NCBI GenBank assembly: GCA_016647705.1
Contig: CM028326.1
Span: 3,348,001-3,412,000 of the forward strand
DNA from: Eucommia ulmoides
Lineage: Eukaryota; Streptophyta; Magnoliopsida; Garryales; Eucommiaceae
Direction: 5' to 3'
DNA length: 64,000 bases
Shown here: piece after piece, positions 45,786 through 58,211 of the stretch
Position numbering within the stretch: the first letter of the stretch is position 1
Layout: each line of letters opens with the position of its first letter
The notes under the pieces: model-generated
The model's database searches: none
The model's input: only the letters and a program-made list of their open reading frames with translations
Told to the model about the DNA's origin: nothing
Made by a program: the position numbers and the translations under genes

Positions 45786-46356
45786 TTCCAAGTCATATTT
45801 GATAACCGCTTAAATTTTAAGTGTTGAAAATTTTAAGTGCTCGAGTTTTAAATGCTGAAAATATCATAAACTTATTTGATAAAATTTTAAATGTTGGATT
45901 TATTTTTTTTCTGTTTGACAAGTATAAAATTTGAAAACTAAAAAATATTTAATTTATATTACTACCCTCAAATTTAAATTTTTACTAAAATCAAGATAAT
46001 GCGGGGGGAAAATTCAAATGAAAATAAAAATGAAAAGGTGAAATTTGAAAAATAAAAAATCTTCATTTTTTTACTAAAATCAAGATTTGATAAGAGTGAG
46101 ATCTGAAATGGTAAGGATAAAATGCAAATGAAAAGGAAACTAGGGTTGTGAGGGTAAAATGGTCTCAACAATTAAAAAATAAAAAGACTAAGCACATTAA
46201 GTGGAAAAGAATAAGTAAAACCTAATTGACTTAAAATTTTAAGTCCACAAAGTTAAATTTTTAAGTAACACTTAATTAATTAAATAATAATAATTAAAAT
46301 TATCAAACAAAATTAATTAAATAAGGACTTATTATGCTCATCAAACATGCCCAGTA
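45786..46356. mobile_element. possible MITE
   Basis: The left end CATATTTGATAACCGCTTAA and the right end, inverted, GGGCATGTTTGATGAGCATA are weakly similar. Repeated 'taaattttaag' sequence lies inside both ends, and AGT flanks both sides. The match is short and imperfect, so this is a weak call. Confidence 0.35.
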
Positions 46357-46599
46357 TTTGACTATTTGTTACTTAGAAAGTGCCTTTCTGGAAGCCCTAA
46401 TTCATTTGAAATTGATGCCACTTTTATTTTAGTTAGCCTTTATATTTTAATTGGCCAATGTGATAGTTCATGTAATTCTCAAGATGATGTCTTTATCCTG
46501 TCCTGTGATGTCTTCACATGGAGAGACAATTAAAGTTTTTAAAGACAAGACAATTTTTTTTCAGCTTATTGTTAGATGTGCTTGTGAATTTCCAAACAG

Positions 46600-49178
46600 A
46601 TAATGCCTCCGAGACACTTGTGGCGCAATTCAAAGATATTACATTCAAGATTGAAGATGTCGTTGAAGAATTTATGCTGGAGATGGAGCTTGTTGAGGCC
46701 TACAAACCAGCCAATGTTTGTGGTATCAATTCGTGTACAACTAGCATCTTTTGTTTCTTGAAACAGAAATTTCTCGTCTTCCAGTTTCATCAACAACTCA
46801 AAAGCATCAACAAAGAGCTTGGTGTTCTACCTGGGGAACTAAGAATAGACAATGTTGGAAGCAACAATCAAATTAGAGAGGAGGAGGAAGAAGAAGATAA
46901 GAGTCACCAGGGATTCTCATCCCCTGATGTGGAGGATTTGTACATTGTAGGGATCGAGAAATGTCTTGCTGAGCTTGAAGAACTCGTAGAAGAGTCCAAG
47001 GAACAAATGTATGTGATCACAGTCTGGGGGCCAGGTGGATGCGGTAAGACAACTCTTGTCAAACAATTATATAAGAGCATCCAGTTGAGCAACAGCGTCT
47101 ACGCTTGGGTCTATGTGGGGCGAACCAGCAAAGTTGAAGGCATTTTAAGGGAAATGGTGAAAGAGTTCCACAACAGTGTCAAAGCTAAAGTTCCAGATGA
47201 TATTGAGGAGATGAATTTTGACAAGCTGCAACGATTCCTACGCAATTACTTGAAACATAAGAGGTATATTCTCATCCTTGATGATGTTTGGGATCGCAAA
47301 GTCTTTTCGCAAATTGACATCGCGCTTCAAAACGGTAACATGCAGTCTTCTATCATCCTCACTACACGTGATAAATATGTAGCTTCTCAATCTCTTCTTG
47401 GGGCCAAACACCATGATCTCAAGGTAGAGCATCTAAATCTTGACTTGTCTTGGGATCTCTTCTGCAAAGTGGCTTTTCGGAATTATGACCCTTAGGAACG
47501 TTGCCCTGAATATTTAAATGATGTGGCAAACAAGCTTGTCAATAGATGCCAAGGCTTACCTTTTGCGATTGTAGTGGTTGCCAGCTTGATGGCAATCAAA
47601 GGTGACAACAGAGAAGAATGGAATATTGTGGTCCAAAGCATTGGTTTAAATATGGAGGGCAATCTTAACGAAGTAAATCAAAACCTGTTGTTGAGTTATA
47701 ATCATTTGCCTAGACATCTTAAATATTGTTTCTTGTATTGTGCAATGTTTCCCAGAGGTCATTTGTTAAGCATTGAAAAGTTGGCACGTTTGTGCGTTGC
47801 TGAGGGATTTGTCGAAGGAAATCCTGTGAAAATGCTAGAAGAGGTTGCCCGACATTACTTTATCCAGCTCAAAAATAGAAGCATGATACAGACTATCACA
47901 GACGAAACAAGAGGAAAAGCATATTTTCAAATACACGATCTCATGCATGATGTAGCGACTCGTATTCTTGCTAATGAGAACTTTGGATTGATATTCTCGG
48001 AGCAGAGTACTTGTAATCAATTGGACACAAAACAGCGACGCTTGTTTCTTTACGAAACTTCACCGGCTCTTCAATTCAACAATAGGGAATGGAAGCCGCG
48101 TACACTCATTTCATGCGAGAGCAATTCATTTTGCTCAACTCTGTGTCATATTTCACGGAACTTTAAACTTTTGAGGGTGTTAGACTTGGATGGAGGTGCA
48201 CTTGAGAGCCTACCAGATGAAATGGGGGATCTAATCCACATAAGGTACTTAGGCTTGAGGGGAACGTCTATTCGTAATTTTCCAGCTTCCTTTGCAAAGT
48301 TGCACCATTTGCAAACATTGGATGTTCGAGATACCAAGGTTATTTCTTTGCCTGAATGGATAATCGGGCTTAAACAATTGAGACACCTCCTTGTGAAATT
48401 TTATATACGCCCCACTACGACTGGTACTTTAAAAGTTGTGAGGTATGTGAAATTGCATAGTGCAACATTCAAGTCTACACAACTTCAAACGCTATCAGGG
48501 GTAGTTGTGGAAGCTAATCAGGCAAGAGAACTGGCTCAATTGAAACAAGTAAGAAAGTTGGATATCTCTGTCGAGACAATCGATTGTTATCATATTGTTT
48601 GTGCTTCTATAAGAGAGATGGTTAATCTTCGATCACTATATCTTTTTACAAATATGCTAGAAGTGGGAGCCCTATCACCACCTCGCGATCTCAAAAGGCT
48701 CGTATTAGTAGCAACGATGCATAAGTTGCCTTATTTTCTCAATTCACATTGCCTTCTTGAGGAAATTTGTTTAACTCATTCTTCTTTAGAGGAGGATCCT
48801 TTTCCCAATCTGGGAGAGTTGCCTAACCTCAAGACACTCACTCTTGAAAAGGCTTACGAGGGAGAAGAGTTAAATTGTAAACGGCAGAGCTTTCCCAAGC
48901 TCAAGTATTTGAAGATTATTTATGCCTTGAATCTGACAGTGTGAAATCATACCATTGGTTCCATGAAAAATTTGGAGACTCTATTTATGCGTTATTGTCC
49001 AAAGCTACAAATGGTTCCGGACATCTTGCGGCCCCTGGTGTCACTGCAAGGAGTGTATATGCATCAAATGGACGAAAATCTATTGGCAAAGATAGCGGTT
49101 GATGGTCCAGAACATGAGAAGGTCAGACACATTCCTAAGATTATCTGGAATGGGGAGACTTTACAACACGCAAAGTGA
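46600..49178 (+). pseudogene. NLR-2 exon 2: CC end, NB-ARC, LRR (RPM1-like), two nonsense codons
   Basis: Joined to exon 1 it gives a 912-codon frame. In protein numbering: EDVID-like KIEDVVEEF near 70-78; P-loop GPGGCGKTT at about 197-205 with the key Lys at 203; kinase-2 LILDDVWD with the two Asp at 281-282; RNBS-B SIILTTR; RNBS-C SWDLFCKVAF; GLPF at 372-375; RNBS-D CFLYCAMFPRG; MHDV at 502-505; LRRs from about 578 (LRVLDLDGGALESLP) to the end. Codon 352 is TAG (47493-47495) where paralogues suggest GAG, and codon 835 is TGA (48942-48944) where NLR-1 has TGG. No frameshift is present, so inactivation looks recent. If translated, the first stop would leave a CC plus partial NB-ARC protein. 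A readthrough or base-call error is possible but unlikely twice. Confidence 0.9.
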
Positions 49179-49814
49179 GAGAAAAGGTATTGTTTTTCCT
49201 GAATCATACTACTGTGGCTTGAATAATGTATCATATTATCTAATAATCAGTAGAGCTCATCGATAGACAAGCTCACCATTGATTATCTAATACTAATTTT
49301 AGGGGTGGCTGATAAAAAGAGTTCAAGGGGCTGATAAACGTTTTAGTTATTAAATAAGCAGGAACCCAATTTCTCAAAAGACAATGTGGATTGCTCTAGG
49401 CTTTATATATAGTTCAGGATCGGCTTAACACAAGCAATGTGGAATTCAACAAAATAAGAATAATGAATAAGATTCAATCTATACCTTTCTTCTCTGCATT
49501 CTCATCTTCTTCAGATTCACTGTTTCGTGGTAGTTCTCCATTCAAATCTAGTCATTCAATATTAAAATAATCTCTCTTTTTCTCTTATAATTTTAAAAGG
49601 ATATAGCATTGGAAGACAATTATTGTTATTCTACGTTAAAATAGAGCTCTACAATCCCCATTATATGACCAAAATAATAGGTTAAATAAGGAAGAATATT
49701 ACCCTAATTAATAGGTCAATAAAAGAAAAAAAAAATGCAACTCCAAAAAAAAAAAAAAGAGGTCAACAAGACCTATAAAATATTAAATACTATTTAAGCG
49801 GGAAAATGGATATT
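49179..49814. other. intergenic, no gene seen
   Basis: AT-rich sequence between the NLR-2 stop and a copia relic. Given the minus orientation of that relic, part of this could be its 3' LTR, but I could not delimit one. Confidence 0.4.
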
Positions 49815-50200
49815 TCAATACTCTCTTTAGTTGAGGCGAAGATATTGATGAGCTTTAACAAGACAATGGCTAATTGAAGAAGGGGTCCAATCGATTGGCT
49901 AATTAAATGGATATCAGATTCGATGTGTTTAGTTATCTCATGAAAGACTGAGTCAGAAAAAAATATTATAGCAAGACTTGTTATCCTAGAATATTGTAAA
50001 CGAGACTGTCATATGGAACCCTAATTTAGTCAGGAGAGAATGTTGTCAAAGAAATTCACTTGTTCCCCAAACCATGGCACAATACTTGGCAAAAGATAAG
50101 GAGACAACTTACTTCATACTTTTTTCACGATATAAGATGACTTTTCCACGAGACAAGAAATTCACTTAATCCTGAATGCACAAGAGTCACCAGACGAATG
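49815..50200 (-). pseudogene. Ty1/copia RNase H relic
   Basis: The minus strand reads, with interruptions, AKYCAMVWGTSEFL, LGFHMTVSF, then DN and VFHEITKHIESDIHLI. This follows the copia RNase H signature (AEAEYRAMA..., LGF, CDNQ..., VFHERTKHIE.DCHF). Stops and frameshifts show it is dead. It lies just downstream of NLR-2. Confidence 0.68.
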
Positions 50201-50329
50201 TGCGAGAATGCGCCCTTAAGATCGTCCGGCAAGATGATTAGTCACGGTGCACGTAAACTAGCTTGGACACACTTTACCATAAAAATTAAAATTGTACCCA
50301 AAAAAAAGAGTCATCAATTGTCAGGTGAT

Positions 50330-50690
50330 TATATGCAAATTTACAGTTGATAATGCTGAGTTTTTTAAGTTCTTTGGATACATGTAAACTTTGACTTTAT
50401 ATAATAACTGCAAAATTGGGAAAAACATTATGCTGACAGATTCAAGATCAAATGACTCAAGTATCTCGCTCAAGGATTAGGGAATTGAAGACTGCGCAAC
50501 GCATAAAGCGAGAAAAAAGGTAATGTTTTCCTGAATCCCCCCGTCTTCAAAAATGTTTCTATTTTCACTCTCCATGGTGTTCTTACTGAGGCATGTTTTT
50601 GGGATGTCTTTGGTATGTAAAATAGTTTGAAATTTGCAGTCGCTGTGTCTATGATCCGTCGGCCATAACTACAGATTGTGTCATTTCAAA
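50330..50690 (+). other. NLR 3'-flank copy
   Basis: Its phrases match the flank after the NLR tail at 26036-26340 and the NLR-1 flank: 'gcaaatttacagttgat', 'aacattatgctgaca', 'gaggcatgtttttgggatgt' and 'gatccgtcggccataacta'. It is displaced about 1.2 kb from the NLR-2 stop by the copia relic and other sequence. Confidence 0.55.
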
Positions 50691-50809
50691 TTTCAAGTTC
50701 CATGCTGTGTAGCCCTTCCTATGTGTATGGTGGTCTTGGTCTTGGGCTCTCTCAATCACAAAAATTAGCTCATGAAATGAGAATTTTTCTCATACTTATA
50801 ATTTAACTA

Positions 50810-51175
50810 TAAGTTTATTTCACAACCGATGTGGGATAAAATCAATAATTTCTTCCTTAAATATCGTGCCTTTGGGTCGGTTAATCCTCGACCAATCTCT
50901 CCCTCGCACATCAGATAACACAAACGATGTGGGATTCAGCACACTCTCTCACGCGCAGGAAAGACTTTGTCAAACTACTGTGAATGGATATTAGGGGGCC
51001 CAACATCAATGTGGGATCAAACACGTCCCCTCACTCGTAAGGTGGACTTTGATAAACCACTACGAATGGATATTGAGGGACCCAATATTGATGTGGGATT
51101 CAACTCACCCAACATCAAATAAAAAATCTAACTCTGATACCACGTAGAAACCTTATATAACACAAGTGATGTGAC
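50810..51175 (-). mobile_element. degenerate TRIM-related element
   Basis: In reverse orientation it carries the internal features of the TRIM at 6322-6753: 'gatgtgggattca(g/a)c', 'ggcccaacatcaatgtggga', 'aaccactacgaatggatatt' and a primer-site complement 'ctctgatacca' at about 51135. LTR-like ends with 'aacacaa(a/g)(c/t)gatgtg' occur at 50910 and 51160, but neither LTR is complete and no target duplication is evident. Confidence 0.6.
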
Positions 51176-51439
51176 ATGTACTTATTATGCACATTTCATT
51201 TTGATGCAATCTATCACATCGTTCGGTATCTTACAACATTTCCTGATCTCAGTCTCTTCTATTTGACCAAGTTGTAAGAAAGACTCACTTGTTTTACACA
51301 CACCAATTATGTGAGGTCAAAGGATGACATACGGTCGGCTTCTCGGCTGTTTTTTTATTTTTATTTTTAAAAAAAATGAATTTCGTGTTGTCACAGATGT
51401 GGCTGATCATCTGATCTATCATTTTAAACTCTAGAGATA

Positions 51440-51640
51440 AAACCTTATTACAGGGCTCAAGAAATTGCCTTATTACAGTCCTAAGATTGCTTGTCTGGAA
51501 AAAGGAAGACTCTGCAACGTGTGGAGTGAGAACAAAGGTGGGATTGTTTTTGCTCTATCCTATTGTCTTTAACGACACATGTTCTGGAACAGATTTGAGG
51601 AAACTCCATTGGCCTTGACCAGCTAAGATCCATTAAGAAA
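51440..51640 (+). other. NLR 3'-flank copy
   Basis: It parallels 30500-30640: 'ccttattacagggct', 'gattgct', 'gtggagtgagaacaaaggtg' and 'catgttctggaacagat'. There is no coding sequence. Confidence 0.5.
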
Positions 51641-51895
51641 TAAAAAGTTTTGATATGTCCGTACTATCTATATTGCACTTTGTACCCTTTGAGATTCTAC
51701 TGCATTGCACTTCGTACTCTTAAATTTTTATTGGCTTGACATATTGCCTCTTGAAGTTTAATTCTTATTTGCTTAGACATATTGTTGTGTGAAGTTTCAA
51801 TTTTATCGAATTTGGGGAAAATTTTGTTATAAAGTAAGATTGAATAAGAATTTAGTTAGAGATGTGTCAGAGGAATTGATCCGTCGGGTTTCTTA

Positions 51896-52303
51896 CGACC
51901 CATTTGGTTACCTTTTCAGTTCCTTAGTATATGTTTTCGCTTTCAAAATTTTAGGATTAATGTACAGAAACGCATTTAGAAAACACATTTCTATTTCCAA
52001 AATTTTGGGAGTAAGAATTTGAGAAATAAAAATAAAAATATTGATTCTTATTTACTCCTATAAAACTATTCCCACTATCACCCTGTTGGCCACTACCATC
52101 TTGCCAATCAACATATATTTAAAGAAAAAAAAAAGAATAAGCAACCAAATATGTTTCTGTTTCTCTATTCATAAATTAAAAAAAATAATTTCAAGAGAAT
52201 AATTATTACCAAACATATTTTTATTCACTACAAAGCAGATACAAAATTCACCTCTTAGTTGGAAGTAGATTCAGAAACGCAGGAACACCAACCAAACGCC
52301 ACC
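51896..52303. mobile_element. Tourist-like MITE, TSD TTA
   Basis: The left end CGACCCATTTGGTTACC and the right end, inverted, GGTGGCGTTTGGTTGGTG are related, with TTA on both sides (51893-51895 and 52304-52306). The 408-bp length and low coding content fit a PIF/Harbinger-type MITE, older than the one at 39322 judging by mismatches in its termini. Confidence 0.65.
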
Positions 52304-52984
52304 TTAGCTTTCGCTTCGATGGAAGAGAGAAAAGTTGAGGGAAAAGAAGACATGGTTTATATTTGGATGCGTGTACACTCGAAATAAAATTAAGGGTTAA
52401 TTATACTAAGTTTTCTTGTATTTTGAATTAGTTTTCATTTTATTGTCACACACTTTGGAAATATATATTTCTAAATGGCAGGACCCGTTTCAGTTAAAAT
52501 AATTGAGAGGCCTCCGTAATATCAATAGTTCGAGCATACGGAAAAACACTTATTAAAAGGGACAGTCATGAAATCCCGAACAAAATTAGTCTCACATCCT
52601 GTATGGGTGTGAGGACACTCGTGGATATACACAAAATAAAATAATATATATATATATATTTTACTCTCCTAAAAAAAAAAAAAAAAAAAAAACACTATAA
52701 TTTGGAACAACTGTAACGTTAATGAATTGTATTTTGAATGATTTATATATGAATGGATTTGTCTAAAAAAAAAAAAAAAATTGATTAAAAAAATATTAAA
52801 AATTTGTCACCCTTTACTCACTCCTTTTGGAAAAAGCTATTCGTGGATGAAAATTCAGATTTTGTAAACATGTCTATTTTTTATAATTTTCGTAAAATCT
52901 ATTTTTTTTAATCTATTGTGAAATTTAATATATGTTGAGAAATTAAAATCTTCAAAATTTTAAAATAAATTAATTAAATTTGAT
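52304..52984. other. AT-rich intergenic sequence, no gene seen
   Basis: It includes A runs (52670-52692, 52766-52780) and a TA microsatellite (52645-52660). There is no gene or defined element. Confidence 0.45.
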
Positions 52985-53880
52985 AGAAACTTGGCAATAT
53001 CAAAATTGATTTCAAAGTAAAGACATTTTGATCTTTTTACGTTAAAAAATATGGATAGTTTCGTTTTTTTTACTCTAACTGATTCAATAAGATTTATCTT
53101 AAAAGTATCCAAATTTTTAAGAATCCTAGTGTAATTATCTTATTTTCATTTCTCCCATCTTTGCAAATAAATCCAGAGGGTCCCTCTTGTACCCCACCAT
53201 CAATCTCACTGTCGTCCCTACTGCGATTCCTGATGCCATGTTGAGCACAGGATCGAGTTTCATCTAGATCTAGTTCTCGAAGTTTCACCGACTTCATCAA
53301 CGCTGCTGAGATCGAAGTCCGTCTTCCATCTCCATCAATCTACGACGCCGATTTCCGACTCGAGGTTGAGATGGAAGTGTGGTGGTGGTCATCGGTGGTG
53401 TTCAAATGTTTGTGTGTATATCAGAGATAGAGAGATAGACTCTGTAGCAGTCCACAACACCATCAAATCGGAGCTCTCCACCGTCGTTGCAATCTCTAAC
53501 TTTATATATGTGTGTGCGTGTATATATATTAGATAGAGAGATGGAGAGGAGATGAGATGTTAGGGGTGGTGCAGAGATATTGTTTGTTTGTTTTTTTTTT
53601 TTTCCCAAAAATGGTATGGAGATGGGGTAGTAGCCGTCGGAAGAGGTGATGGTGGTGGGAATGATGATGGGGGTCGTTCGGTGGCTGGAAATGGCTGTGG
53701 CGCACATGGGGCCAGAGGGTTGTTACAACAGTGGGTTGGAGGTGATGGTGATGGTGGTGGAGTTGGGTTAGAGATGGTGGTGGGGTTGGGTTGCGAATGG
53801 TGATGGTGGTTGACACAGAGAGAGAGAGAGAGAGAGAGAGTCACACCGTCTAATCGAGGAAAAAAATGAAACAAAAAAAT
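52985..53880 (+). repeat. second copy of the NLR-2 far-upstream flank, left part
   Basis: It matches 32180-32563 and then 34687-35215 without the solo LTR: 'gtaccccacc(a/g)tcaatct', 'gtccctactg', 'ttgagatgga', 'ggtggtgttcaaatgt' and 'caccatcaaatcg(g/a)agctc'. It ends where the Tekay element starts at 53881. GGT-rich segments give spurious long frames on both strands. Confidence 0.85.
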
Positions 53881-55254
53881 TGTCACACCTCTTCCCGGGC
53901 CCCCAACGCCCGAGGCTGGGCGCAACCTCGAGTTAACGCTACCCAACCAACAATAAATATATATAAACATGTACTAATATAGATTTTTTTTTTCTAAAAA
54001 TATTTACTAACCTCAAAATCTAGAAATACACATATCTCAAATATCCATAATAAAATTATATAAAAAAAAAACTACTGAATCTTTCACGGTTCACGTCTGT
54101 CCTGCCAGTTCTAAAAAAAACGACACTACTCTCTAACTCTATCTAATTCTAGTTGTGGACCCGTCTCTAACTGAGGTACTTGAGATAAAATATTTTATCG
54201 TTGTACTGTCTTCGTAATATAAAAACCATTTATAGATCAAGTATAATTATCAAATATTACATTTTAAAGCATAATATAAAAATAATTGCACACTGGGCCG
54301 AAATAACTCCACAACTACCATCACCATAAAATAAATGCATTTAAATTAACCAATCAGACTAATAAAATACCGCACACATATATTCCTACTAGCCATAAGA
54401 TCGTTTCACCTCACGATCGGGAGTTATGATGGTACCGTAACCTATACAATTGTGCAATCTAAGATTGTTATCAGTATCAGGGTAATTCAATATTTTCAAT
54501 GGTAGGAGCCAACACGTAATATAAACCACCATGTCATGATGATAATCATCATCATCAACAATAACAACAACCACCACCTGAAGAATTTACTCTCCTGCCA
54601 GGTCACAATATAACGTCCTACAAGACATGTCCTCCTATTAGGACCAACAACATCCTGCAGGACATGTCCTCATGTTGAGATCACACTATGGCATAATCGG
54701 ATAATAATAAAACTAGTTCATAATTCCAACATTTTTACGTGATCTATCTAACATAATAAAACAGTGAATTTTAGTAAACATTTTTTTTTTTTACAATTTA
54801 GTACGAAAATATAATTTGACAATTTATATAAAAAACAGTACACTCACCTCGATAGTTGCATTGCTATTTTGCTATTGTCGAAATATTGACATAATTGGCG
54901 TCGCATGTGAACTTAAAAACGATAAGGCATAAACTAAGAAGTTAATTAAATAAATCTAATATGCAATGTGTGACCTTGAAATGCAATATTTCACATTATC
55001 AATTTTTCTTGATTATACGAAATTATTAAACATCCATTTTCTTAAGTTAATATTAATTGTACAAAAAATTATTATAACAATGATTATAAAAAATTTCTTA
55101 TTAATAATTTAATCTATAGAAAAATATTAACCAACTGTTAATAATATTTATTAGTCAACAAAATACTACAAATTATCATTTTAATAAAAAAAAATTAGAA
55201 TTTCCACTATAAATTAAATTTTCTTTCACCATTTTTTTATTCAAAAATTATAAA

Positions 55255-55317
<63 letters not shown>

Positions 55318-55407
55318 AACACCCCTACACATTACAACAAAAAAACAAAAAAAACAAAACAAAGAGAGAGAATATTAAAAGAGAAACTTATCTTTAAAGA
55401 CCCATTT

Positions 55408-55446
<39 letters not shown>

Positions 55447-55490
55447 GTGTAAGAGAGTAAAAAAGTGAAAGAAAAAAAAAAAAAAAAACT

Positions 55491-55532
<42 letters not shown>

Positions 55533-55919
55533 GTTTTTATGTCAAGAACAAACTGCCATTCTTTTCTTTTAATAATAATAATTTTATTTTATTTTTGGAA
55601 CATCACAGGTGTGATGTGTTTTTTTTTTTTGACCCAACACGTGTCATAACATATTGTATATAAAGGTTAATATTTACAAAAAAGACCCTTAAGTTATTAA
55701 AAATTATACTTTAAACTATAGAATAATCCCAAAACTTTTAAAAATTAAAATTAAAATTAACATATTAACCTCTAAAGTTTTTAAAGTCAAATTTTTAAAT
55801 GCCTTAGTAACCCTTAAATTTTTAAGTTAAATTTTCAATAGCACAATGAACCCCCATTATTTTTTTAAATATTTTAAAATGCAACAAAAAATATGCACAT
55901 GCAAAAATTAGGCCTTACA
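53881..55919 (-). repeat. 3' LTR of the Tekay element (2039 bp)
   Basis: The + strand form starts TGTCACACCTCTTCCCGGGC and ends TTAGGCCTTACA. It contains (AT)n at 55261-55308, (GA)n at about 55410-55441 and (TA)n(TG)n at about 55491-55532. Repeated 'caggacatgtcctc' / 'caagacatgtcctcc' and 'ctcctgccaggtcac' phrases lie at 54590-54690. Confidence 0.85.
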
Positions 55920-56009
55920 ATCATTCTCCCTAAATGAAATTTCGTCCCAAAATTTTATTTAACTTAAACAAATAAATGTGAATATTTATTCCCCGTCTCC
56001 TCTTCTCTT

Positions 56010-56393
56010 TCCCACATCACCTCTTCCACAGAATGGCTATGCCATAGCACTTTACCAATGAAATTGTTTTTGTTCGCAACACTTGATCTTTACAGTTCAA
56101 AATCTGCACTGGCTCCTTAACGTATAGCAAATATTCCTTTAATTCAATTGTCTGAGAAGTCAACACATGTGAGGGTCTGACACATATTTCCTAAGTATCG
56201 AAACTTGAAAGATATCATGTAATCTAGACAATTCTGATGGTAGGGCTAGTCGATAGTCCGCTGTACCAACCCATTCTAGAATCTCGTATAACCCGATGTA
56301 CCTTGGGCTTAACTTTCTTTGCTTCCCAAATCTCATGATACATTTCCATGGAGATATACATAAAAACACATAATCACCCACTTCAAATTCCAA
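56010..56393 (-). pseudogene. integrase C-terminus and chromodomain-like module
   Basis: The minus strand reads EFEVGDYVFLCISPWK, LSPRYIGLYEILEWVG and LHDIFQVSILRKYV (the GPY/F-type integrase tail). After a frame change it reads ILNCKDQVLRTKTISLVK and HSVEEVMWERE, the shape of the chromodomain tail of Tekay/Del chromoviruses that targets integration to heterochromatin. Aromatic-cage residues cannot be judged in this broken copy. Confidence 0.75.
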
Positions 56394-56528
56394 CTCTCGT
56401 CTACGCTTGTCGACATAGCTCTTTTGTCAACTCTAAGTAATCTTCAACCTTTCCTGAATCACTTTCATTTTTTTTGCCGTCATTTGAGTTATGTCAGACA
56501 TCAATAATTTTTGTTTTCCAACTTTAGC

Positions 56529-57623
56529 CTAATAGACTGGAGTTCTGCATCTTCTGCCATATAATGCTTCATACGGTGCCATTTCAATTGCATAATAGTA
56601 ACTATTGTTATAAGCAAATTTCATTAACGTCAAATGATCATCCCAACTATCAAGAAACTCTAGAATGCAACCCCTCAACATATCTTCCAGTATCTGAATT
56701 GTGCACTCCGATTGGCCACCTGTCTGAGGGTGAAAAATTGTACTAAATTTTAACTTAGTACCCAGAGCAGCTTGAAGACGCAGCCAAAATTTCGACATAA
56801 ATCTCGGATCTCTATCTGATACTATGGAAGTAGACACACTATGCAATATGATAATCTCGTCAATGTACAATTTTGCATACTTGTCCATGGAGTATGTGGT
56901 TTTCACAGCCAGGAAATAAGCAGACTTGAGAAGTTTATCAATAATCACTCAAATAGAATTATGCCCCTTTTGAGTACGGGGTAATCCCGAAACAAAATCA
57001 ATCGTGATATGTTCCTACTTCCATTCTGGGATAGGCAAATGTTGCAATAATCCTCTTGCACGCTAGTGCTCAATCTTAACTTGCTGACAGACAGGACACC
57101 TGGCAACAAGTTTTATAATTTCTAGTTTCATTCCACTCCACCAATAGTGTTCTCGCAAATCCTGATAAATTTTGGTATTGCCTGGATACATTGCATAAGT
57201 TGAGCTATATATTTCCTCCAAGATATTTTTCTTCAAATCGATGTTATTAGGCACACACAATCTATTCTCGAACATCAAGACTTCATCATTATTTTTAACA
57301 CAATAGTTGGCTCTTTGACCATTTTTCATTTTATCTTTGATCTTTCCCAATTGAACATCCAATTTCTGCTCTTCTATGATACGGTCAATTAACGTCGGTA
57401 TCAAGGTCAAAACTGTAAGCAACGATGCAGTTTGACTAACTGCCAACTGGACTTGTAAAGATCTCATCTCAGCATAAAGGTTAGTACGAACAACTCGAAG
57501 ATGCGCAGCCGAACCTTCCAATTTTCGACTCAATGCATCTACTACAACCTTGGCATTTTCAGGGTAATAATGGATAGTGCAATCATAATCTTTGATCAAT
57601 TTCATCCAACACCTCTGTCTCAA
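56529..57623 (-). pseudogene. integrase (zinc-binding domain and core)
   Basis: The zinc-binding part ends WWSGMKLEIIKLVARCPVCQ (57623-57063). The core (56948-56529) shows SDRDPRFMSKFW, FHPQTGGQSE and EALYGRRCRTP, including the second Asp (SDRD) and the Glu (QSE) of the DDE triad. A stop-containing gap separates the two parts. Confidence 0.85.
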
Positions 57624-57624
57624 A

Positions 57625-58130
57625 TTCAGTTCCTTCTAAGTAAACAAGTATTTCAAAATATGGTGGTCAGTATATATCTCGCAAATCTCTCCATACAGAT
57701 AATGTCTCCAGAGTTTCAAGACAAACACAATCGCTGTCAGTTCCAAATCATGCATTGGGTAGTTACACTCATGATTCTTTAATTGTCAAGTGGCATATGC
57801 GATCATATGGCCATATTGCATCAGTACACAACCTAGTCCCTGGTGTGATGCATCACTGTATATCACAAAGCCACCATCTTCTGTTGGGAGAAAACGTACT
57901 GGGGATGATATTAGTCTATTCTTCAACTCTTGGAAGCTCTGTTCACATTTGTCAGTCTACTCAAATTTTGTTTCCTTGCAAGTCAAACGGGTTAACGGGG
58001 CAGGTATAATGGAAAATCCTTGTACAAACCGACGATAATAACCCACCAATCTTAGAAAACTTCGAACTTCTATGACACTTTTCAACCTTTCCCACTAAAC
58101 AACGGCTTCAACTTTCTTTAGGTCGACTTG
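57625..58130 (-). pseudogene. RNase H domain
   Basis: On the minus strand, around stops, it reads GHMIAYAT, then [19 protein letters not shown] and [11 protein letters not shown], then YTDHHIL. This is the gypsy RNase H pattern ([23 protein letters not shown]). It retains the HDLEL core but has in-frame stops. Confidence 0.8.
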
Positions 58131-58211
58131 AATTCCATTACTCGAGATAACATGCCCCAAGAATACAACTCTATCCAGCTAAAACTCACATTTACTGAAT
58201 TTTGCATACAA

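Larger units (their letters stand above)
37141..46599 (+). other. 9459-bp NLR-2 intron, packed with transposons
   Basis: Its first ~60 bases and last ~220 bases ('gatagttcatgtaattctca', 'gtcttcacatggagagacaa') match the start and end of the 331-bp NLR-1 intron, so the ends are ancestral. The middle is insertions: an LTR element with a nested MITE (37245-39986), a Tourist-like MITE (42393-42804), an LTR end (45278-45445), a MULE-type MITE (45483-45710) and unassigned repeats. Whether such an intron can still be spliced is unknown. Confidence 0.8.

Noticed and set aside
53529-53970. 136-codon frame with His- and Pro-rich sequence
   Set aside because: It is the same triplet-repeat artefact, crossing from the duplicated flank into a retrotransposon LTR.
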